Assembly (NCBI GenBank): GCA_024709105.1
Contig: JANJXJ010000095.1
Location: 1-38,637 of the forward strand
From: Lentimicrobium sp.
GTDB taxonomy: Bacteria > Bacteroidota > Bacteroidia > Bacteroidales > Lentimicrobiaceae
DNA: 38,637 nucleotides
Reading direction: 5' to 3'
This document shows, in pieces, positions 33,208 through 38,637 of this stretch. The notes beneath the pieces were generated by a model, which saw nothing but the letters and a program-made list of their open reading frames with translations, did not search any database and had not been told where the DNA came from. The translations under genes and the position numbers were made by a program. The stretch's first letter is position 1. Each line of letters opens with the position of its first letter.

Positions 33208-36200
33208 ATGAATATTTCATCACTAAGCATTCGAAGGCCTGTACTGGCAACGGTTATGTCAATCGTAATCGTTCTTTTCGGGTTGATTGGACTGGCTTCG
33301 CTTGGCATCAGGGAGTATCCGAGTGTTGATCCTCCTATTGTAACTGTAAGTACCGGTTATGTTGGTGCAAATGCCGACGTTATTGAATCGCAGATTACCG
33401 AACCATTGGAAGAATCCATCAATGGAATCGCAGGCATCCGAACCTTAACCTCTACCAGCCGCGATGGAAGAAGCAACATCAGGGTGGAGTTTGATCTGGA
33501 TGTTGATCTCGAAACAGCAGCCAACGATGTACGCGATAAGGTCTCAGGAGCCATTCGCAGCCTGCCTCCCGATGTTGACCCACCGGTAGTTACCAAAGCC
33601 GATGCCGATGCCAATCCAATCATCTTTGTAAATATACGCAGCGAACAACGCAGCCTGCTCGAACTCAATGAAGTAGCCGAACGAACTTTTAAGGAAAGGT
33701 TACAAACCATACCGGGAGTAAGCCAGATTCAGATCTGGGGTCAGCGTCGCTATTCCATGCGCTTGTGGATGGATCCTGCACGTATGACTGCCTTCGCAGT
33801 TACTCCTGTGGATGTTAGAAACGCTTTGCAGCGCGAAAATGTTGAACTTCCATCCGGAAGAATCGAAGGCCGGAATATTGAACTCACCGTGCGAACCATG
33901 GGCCGGCTTACTACTCCCGAAGACTTTAATAACCTGATCATCAAACAAAATGGCGATAACATTATTCGTTTCCGCGATGTAGGTTACGCTGAACTCTGGC
34001 CCGAAAATGACAGGTCACTGCTCCGCCGCGATGGAGTGCCTATGGTTGGTAATGTGATAATTCCTCAGCCCGGGTCAAATCACATAGAAATTGCCGATGA
34101 ATTTTACCGCAGGCTTGAACAGATTAAAAAAGACCTTCCTGAAGATATTTCCGTAGGCATTGGTTTTGATACTACTACTTTTATCCGCGACTCCATCAAG
34201 GAAGTGGAACAGTCCATTTATCTGGCTTTTGTGCTGGTGGTGCTCATTATTTTCCTTTTCCTGCGCGACTGGCGTACCACCATCATTCCGGTTATTGTTA
34301 TCCCCATCTCGCTGGTTGGTTCATTCTTCATCATGTATGCCGCTGGTTTTTCAATCAATGTACTTACACTGCTCGGAATTGTGCTGGCCATTGGTCTGGT
34401 GGTTGATGATGCCATTGTGGTATTGGAAAACATTTATGTAAAAATTGAAAAGGGAATGCCACCGCTCGAGGCGGGAATGAAGGGGGCTGCCGAAATTTTC
34501 TTTGCAGTAATTGCTACTACAGTGGCCCTGGCAACGGTATTCCTTCCGGTAATTTTTCTCGAAGGGATCACAGGCCGACTTTTCAGAGAATTTGGCATTG
34601 TGCTGGCCGGTTCTGTAATTATTTCTTCGTTTGTTGCGCTCACACTCACGCCTATGCTGGCAACCAAAATCCTGAAAAGGCGGGAGAAACACAACTACTT
34701 CTATAACCTTACGGAACCTTTTTTTGAAAGACTGAACAAGGCATACAGCAACTCCCTTGCATGGTTTCTGCGTTACAAATGGCTGGCATGGGTGATCAGT
34801 ATTGCATCGGTGTTGATAATTCTGGGATTGGGAAGTTTACTGCAGTCTGAACTTGCCCCCATTGAGGACCGCTCAGGGATGCGGCTGGTAGCAACAGCTC
34901 CCGAAGGTATTACTTTTGAGTATATGGACAAATATATGCTTGAAGTATCTGAAATGGTACGTGCAAAAGCCCCGGAAGCCGAAGCGGTAATCACCATTAC
35001 ATCGCCGGGCTGGTTTGGAGGAACCAATTCCGGCTTTATCAGAATACGGCTGGTTGAACCCGACCAGCGCAATCGAAGCCAGCAGGAAATAGCATCAGCA
35101 TTGGGCCGGGAAGCTCGCAAATATTCTGCCGCCAGAGCTTATATATCACAAGATCAGTCTATTGGTGGCGGTGGAGGTGGTTTGCCTGTACAGTATGTAA
35201 TTCAGGCACCTAATCTTGATAAATTAAAGAAAATTCTGCCTGAGTTTATGTCGGAAGTGCAGCAAAGCGATGTTTTTCAGTTTGCTGAACTCAATCTCCG
35301 GTTCAACAAGCCAGAGGTCAGGGTGGAAATCAACCGCGAAAAGGCCCGTATTGCCGGAGTTTCGGTTCTGGATATCTCACAAACCCTGCAGCTCGCACTC
35401 AGCGGGCAGCGATTCGGGTACTTCATTATGGATGGCAGGCAGTATCAGGTGATTGGTTTGCTCGAAAGGCCATACCGAAGTCAGCCACTCGATCTCAGAT
35501 CGTTATCCGTGCGCAATGCTTCGGGCGAAATGTTGCAGCTTGATAATTTTGTAACTTTGAATGAGGATATCAACCCTCCGCAGCTTTTCAGGTACAACCG
35601 CTTTGTATCTGCAACCGTTTCAGCCAATCCCGCCGACGGAAAAACCATTGGCGATGGTATTCTGGAAATGGACCGCATAGCAGATAAAGTACTGGATGAT
35701 ACTTATTCTACCTCCCTTTCCGGTGCTTCCAAAGATTTTGCTGAAAGTTCTTCAAGCCTGGTGTTTGCTTTTGTACTGGCGCTGGTATTGATATATCTGG
35801 TGCTGGCAGCACAGTTTGAAAGTTTCCGCGATCCGTTCATCATCATGTTTACTGTGCCGCTTGCACTGGCTGGTGCAGTGCTCAGTCTTTGGTATTTTGG
35901 CAACACACTGAATATTTTCAGCCAGATTGGTGTAATTATGCTTATCGGCTTGGTTACCAAAAATGGAATTCTAATTGTGGAATTTGCCAATCAGCGCAAG
36001 GCCGCCGGACTTTCGAGGCTCGAAGCCATTACCGATGCTGCAGCCAGCCGTTTCAGGCCGATTCTCATGACCAGTTTGTCCACCATTCTGGGCGCATTAC
36101 CCATAGCACTGGCGCTGGGTGCAGGTTCCGCCAGCAGGGTTTCTATGGGAACCGCCATCATTGGAGGACTAACCTTCAGTACTCTGCTTACCCTTTATGT

Positions 36201-36306
36201 GGTTCCGGCGATGTACGACTATATTTCCGGTAAAACAAAGGCAGTGTCCAATGTAGATTCAAACTTACCTTTATCAGATTCAAACCATGAACAGCCGCAA
36301 GATTAA
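33208..36306 (+). CDS. RND multidrug efflux pump (AcrB/MexB family)
   Basis: The protein is 1032 residues, of normal length. It starts MNISSLSIRRPVLATVMS with TM1. Two large periplasmic loops (about 35-330 and 550-860) alternate with two six-helix bundles. The proton relay is intact: D400-D401 in GLVVDDAIVVLENIY and K918 in GLVTKNGILIVEF, matching D407/D408 and K940 of AcrB. A Gly-rich GGGGGG loop lies near residue 651. It expels hydrophobic or amphiphilic compounds using the proton gradient; the substrates are not predictable. The TolC-like gene overlaps its last 20 bases. Confidence 0.95.
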   Translation: MNISSLSIRRPVLATVMSIVIVLFGLIGLASLGIREYPSVDPPIVTVSTGYVGANADVIESQITEPLEESINGIAGIRTLTSTSRDGRSNIRVEFDLDVDLETAANDVRDKVSGAIRSLPPDVDPPVVTKADADANPIIFVNIRSEQRSLLELNEVAERTFKERLQTIPGVSQIQIWGQRRYSMRLWMDPARMTAFAVTPVDVRNALQRENVELPSGRIEGRNIELTVRTMGRLTTPEDFNNLIIKQNGDNIIRFRDVGYAELWPENDRSLLRRDGVPMVGNVIIPQPGSNHIEIADEFYRRLEQIKKDLPEDISVGIGFDTTTFIRDSIKEVEQSIYLAFVLVVLIIFLFLRDWRTTIIPVIVIPISLVGSFFIMYAAGFSINVLTLLGIVLAIGLVVDDAIVVLENIYVKIEKGMPPLEAGMKGAAEIFFAVIATTVALATVFLPVIFLEGITGRLFREFGIVLAGSVIISSFVALTLTPMLATKILKRREKHNYFYNLTEPFFERLNKAYSNSLAWFLRYKWLAWVISIASVLIILGLGSLLQSELAPIEDRSGMRLVATAPEGITFEYMDKYMLEVSEMVRAKAPEAEAVITITSPGWFGGTNSGFIRIRLVEPDQRNRSQQEIASALGREARKYSAARAYISQDQSIGGGGGGLPVQYVIQAPNLDKLKKILPEFMSEVQQSDVFQFAELNLRFNKPEVRVEINREKARIAGVSVLDISQTLQLALSGQRFGYFIMDGRQYQVIGLLERPYRSQPLDLRSLSVRNASGEMLQLDNFVTLNEDINPPQLFRYNRFVSATVSANPADGKTIGDGILEMDRIADKVLDDTYSTSLSGASKDFAESSSSLVFAFVLALVLIYLVLAAQFESFRDPFIIMFTVPLALAGAVLSLWYFGNTLNIFSQIGVIMLIGLVTKNGILIVEFANQRKAAGLSRLEAITDAAASRFRPILMTSLSTILGALPIALALGAGSASRVSMGTAIIGGLTFSTLLTLYVVPAMYDYISGKTKAVSNVDSNLPLSDSNHEQPQD

Positions 36307-37624
36307 AACCGGCAAATTTGCAATTTTACTGATCTCTACAGCCATGGTTGTGCTGATGCCTCATTTATCAGCGAAAGCTCAGCAACTCAGCCCGGGACAA
36401 GCTGTACAAATTGCGCTTGAGCAAAACTACAACATCCGCTTAGCGCGGCTCACCGAAGAGGAAATCAGGAATAATCTCTCTTATGGCAATGCAGGGTTCC
36501 TTCCCGGACTCACGGCAGGAGCCACGCAAAGCAACAGCATCACCAACTCCCGGCAGGAATACCTCTCGGGACAAATCAACGAAAGGGAAGGGGCTAAATC
36601 AAATACCTTCAGCTCAAACCTGAGCCTGAATTGGACAATTTTCGATGGTTTCAGAATGTTTAACCAATACAGCCTGCTATCGAAACAACTTGCTGCCGGC
36701 GAACTCTCTACCCGCGTGCAGGTTGAAAATACCATAACCGCTGTGCTTGGGGGTTATTATAACATTGTTCAGCTTAAAAACAGGGCCAGGGTTTATGAAA
36801 AAGCTGTTCAGCTGGGCGAAGAACGTGTGCAGATTGCCCGCGATATGCAGGTCATTGGCTCGGGTTCAGGGCTCGAAGTATTACAGGCTGAGGTAGATTT
36901 TAATACCGACCGCTCACAATTGCTCGACCTTCAGAAACGTATTGCCGAAGCCGAAATAGCGCTCAATCTGCTGCTGGCCCGCGATCCTGCAACCTTATTC
37001 TCAGTGGAGGATACCATCGCGCTGATGCCGCCATTTGATTATGAACAGCTCCGCAATAAAATGGATGCCGGAAATGCAGCTTTGCAAATCAGTGAAATGG
37101 AAACTGAAATGGCCATGAACAGATTAAAAGATATTCAGGGCAGGCGCTGGCCCGTTGTAGGGGTAAATCTGGGCTATAACTTCAATGTTCAGTCGAGTCA
37201 GTCGGGTTTTGTGATTGATGGACGTACATCGGGTGTTAATTACGGCATAACAGCTTCCATGAGCATTTTTGATGGCTTTAATGTAAACCGGCAGCAAAAG
37301 AATGCCCGCATCGGACTGGAGTCGGCCCGTTTGCAGCTTGAGTCGCATAAAAGCGAACTTGAAGCACTGCTGCTTTCCACACACAAAGCCTATCAGGCAA
37401 GATTGCAGATGCTTGCCCTCGAAAAAAGCAACCGGGTAACCGCCGAAGTTAATTTTGATGTAGCCTCCGAAAGATTCCGGCTGGGTGAACTCTCCGGCCT
37501 CGAATATCGCGAAGCCCAGAAAAACCTGCTTCAGGCCGACGAACGTTTGATCAGTGCAGGATACGAAGTGCGCTTACTCGAAATTGCCCTGCTGCAAATC
37601 AGCGGCGCGGTGCTGCCGGAATAG
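36287..37624 (+). CDS. TolC-family outer membrane efflux protein
   Basis: The protein is 445 residues with a signal peptide of about 32 residues ending in AKAQ. Two internally homologous halves each contain long coiled-coil-forming helices (for example 150-215 and 340-415) and beta segments such as NLSLNWTIFDGFRMFNQYS (near 108-126) and ITASMSIFDGFNVNRQQ (near 320-336), the duplicated strand-turn signature of TolC proteins. It forms the trimeric exit channel. The start ATG 36287 overlaps the pump gene by 20 bases, indicating translational coupling. Confidence 0.93.
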   Translation: MNSRKIKTGKFAILLISTAMVVLMPHLSAKAQQLSPGQAVQIALEQNYNIRLARLTEEEIRNNLSYGNAGFLPGLTAGATQSNSITNSRQEYLSGQINEREGAKSNTFSSNLSLNWTIFDGFRMFNQYSLLSKQLAAGELSTRVQVENTITAVLGGYYNIVQLKNRARVYEKAVQLGEERVQIARDMQVIGSGSGLEVLQAEVDFNTDRSQLLDLQKRIAEAEIALNLLLARDPATLFSVEDTIALMPPFDYEQLRNKMDAGNAALQISEMETEMAMNRLKDIQGRRWPVVGVNLGYNFNVQSSQSGFVIDGRTSGVNYGITASMSIFDGFNVNRQQKNARIGLESARLQLESHKSELEALLLSTHKAYQARLQMLALEKSNRVTAEVNFDVASERFRLGELSGLEYREAQKNLLQADERLISAGYEVRLLEIALLQISGAVLPE

Positions 37625-37720
37625 GGGATTTCTTTACTCTTTGGTTTTATTATGATGTTACCAACTATGATTCAACAACGAATCATCCGCACATCAGCAC
37701 CGCATCAACTCCGGTTTTAA

Positions 37721-37781
37721 ACGGACTTGATACGGACTTGATACGGACTTGGTACGGACTTGGTACGGAGTTGGTATGGAC
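37721..37781. repeat. 11-bp tandem repeat array
   Basis: Five full units and a partial sixth of ACGGACTTGRT (starts at 37721, 37732, 37743, 37754, 37765, 37776), where R is A in the first two units and G afterwards. Unit 5 has a C to G change and the sixth a C to T change. The period is exactly one helical turn and is not a multiple of three, so it is non-coding. It sits between convergent genes. Confidence 0.95.
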
Positions 37782-37790
37782 ATAGCATTG

Positions 37791-37810
37791 CGATATCCCG
37801 GGAAATATCG
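37791..37810. terminator. Possible hairpin between convergent genes
   Basis: A 6-bp stem CGATAT (37791-37796) / ATATCG (37805-37810), with CCCGGGAA between the arms. GTTGTTTT follows on the plus strand, so it could end the efflux operon transcript, but the T run is weak. Confidence 0.3.
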
Positions 37811-37839
37811 GTTGTTTTAGAGCCGGGCCATCAGCCGGT

Positions 37840-38637
37840 TCACCTGTTATACAAGCCCTCAGCAGTTTTTACACACACATTGCTGCAGGCTTCCGGCGAA
37901 AGGGTGTCTAAGAATACATCGTAACGGCTGAGTTCTATGCCCAAACGTTCGAACCGGGTAACCAGGTCGGAGCCAAGGCAAAACCGGTGACTGTATTTTT
38001 CGATCAGTTCTGTCCAGCTGGGGTCGGGAATTCCTCCGGGGCAGATGATTTCATCAAAAATGATCCACGAGATATCCATATAAAGATGTGGATACTGATC
38101 GAGCAACCTTTCGGTCATTTTGTAATAAAATGGCACACTGATGCGGCGCGAAATTCCGCAATGGGCGAAAACAAAAGTGGTTTTCGGGAAATTGCGCAGG
38201 GCATCTTCAAGTTCGTATAAATAGACCGGATAATTGGGTTTGGTTACCGAGCTGATGTTCTGATGCATCAGTACAGGCAGGTTTTTATCGGCGGCAAACT
38301 CAAAAACAGGGTAAAGTGCCTGATGATTGGCCCGCGCGGGTTCACCGTAAGTAAATGCTGTCAGGTCGTCGTGCCTCAGAAGCAATTCTCCAATGCCTTT
38401 CCAGAACCCGGGGTAGAGATTGTAAATGCGTTCCACATCGCGGATGGCATACTTATCTACCGGATTAAATCCGCAAAACAGCGGTAAAAACCTGTGCTGC
38501 TGTTCTGCAGGCATGGAAGTTACAAACTGATGAAGCATCACATCCGTAAGCTGGTAATAATAACATCTGCTGTCGTTGCTCAGGTAATAGTCGGGTGCTT
38601 CGCGATCGTGTTCGGCCCACAGTTTTACCACCGGAAG
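37840..38637 (-). CDS. Amidohydrolase 2-family protein (5' end missing)
   Basis: The frame is open through the right edge; the first visible codons read LPVVKLWAEH, so the GTG at 38629-38631 is probably internal. About 265 residues are visible. Metal-dependent hydrolase fold signatures: GIGELLLRHDD, PVLMHQN (metal-site His), TTFVFAHCGIS (His) and FCLGSDLV with the C-terminal Asp expected to bind or activate water. The N-terminal HxH motif lies outside the window. Members act on amide, ester or decarboxylation substrates, or as lactonases; this one cannot be assigned. It is convergent with the TolC gene and ends 59 bases past the tandem repeat. Confidence 0.75.
   Translation of the reverse strand, partial: LPVVKLWAEHDREAPDYYLSNDSRCYYYQLTDVMLHQFVTSMPAEQQHRFLPLFCGFNPVDKYAIRDVERIYNLYPGFWKGIGELLLRHDDLTAFTYGEPARANHQALYPVFEFAADKNLPVLMHQNISSVTKPNYPVYLYELEDALRNFPKTTFVFAHCGISRRISVPFYYKMTERLLDQYPHLYMDISWIIFDEIICPGGIPDPSWTELIEKYSHRFCLGSDLVTRFERLGIELSRYDVFLDTLSPEACSNVCVKTAEGLYNR

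Noticed and set aside
37721-37781. Tandem repeats as a CRISPR array
   Set aside because: The unit is 11 bp with no spacers and no cas genes are nearby.

Overview
The window looks like chromosomal DNA of a Bacteroidota bacterium, possibly of the Bacteroidales/Marinilabiliales side, although the genus cannot be read from it. Supporting signs are type IX secretion (T9SS) C-terminal sorting domains on three proteins, a protein with six BACON repeats, an S46 dipeptidyl peptidase, a carotenoid operon with a fused CrtYc-CrtYd cyclase, and many copies of the Bacteroidetes -7 promoter box TAnnTTTG just upstream of start codons. No rRNA, tRNA, CRISPR array, integrase or transposase was seen.

Layout. 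1-2633: the tail of a T9SS-exported protein, then a CotH-family secreted protein. 2634-6363: an AT-richer stretch of unrecognised small secreted proteins or lipoproteins, containing an 86-bp direct repeat that carries a promoter-like sequence in both copies. 6364-10148 (minus): a polysaccharide deacetylase, a CobW-type G3E GTPase and a PIF1-like helicase. 10335-12959 (minus): a T9SS-exported SGNH-like protein with six BACON repeats. 13172-16784: para-aminobenzoate (folate) synthesis, with pabA divergent from pabB-pabC, followed by an MFS transporter. 16941-19555: a RidA protein and an S46 peptidase of the DPP11 type. 19637-21022 (minus): an orphan NtrC-type response regulator with an altered GAFTGA loop. 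After a gene-free stretch of about 700 bp come a lipoprotein, a YegS/DgkB-like lipid kinase, an eIF1/SUI1-like factor, an ArnT-like glycosyltransferase and a YbdG-like mechanosensitive channel (21748-27117). 27089-31735 (minus): the operon crtI-crtB-[secreted unknown]-idi-crtZ-crtYcd. 32125-37624: a complete RND tripartite efflux operon, divergent from crtI. The window ends with an 11-bp tandem repeat and a partial amidohydrolase.

How the genes work together. CrtB joins two GGPP into phytoene, CrtI desaturates it to lycopene, the fused cyclase makes beta-carotene and CrtZ hydroxylates it, so the predicted product is zeaxanthin. Idi balances IPP and DMAPP, but no GGPP synthase or ketolase lies here. 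PabA, PabB and PabC take chorismate to PABA. The RND operon encodes the adaptor, pump and outer-membrane channel of one exporter.

The most promising undescribed elements are: a 37-bp near-perfect palindrome with helically phased half-sites upstream of crtI; the secreted unknown gene embedded in the crt operon; the duplicated promoter-bearing element; the GAFPNA variant regulator; and the 11-bp tandem repeat array at 37721-37781.
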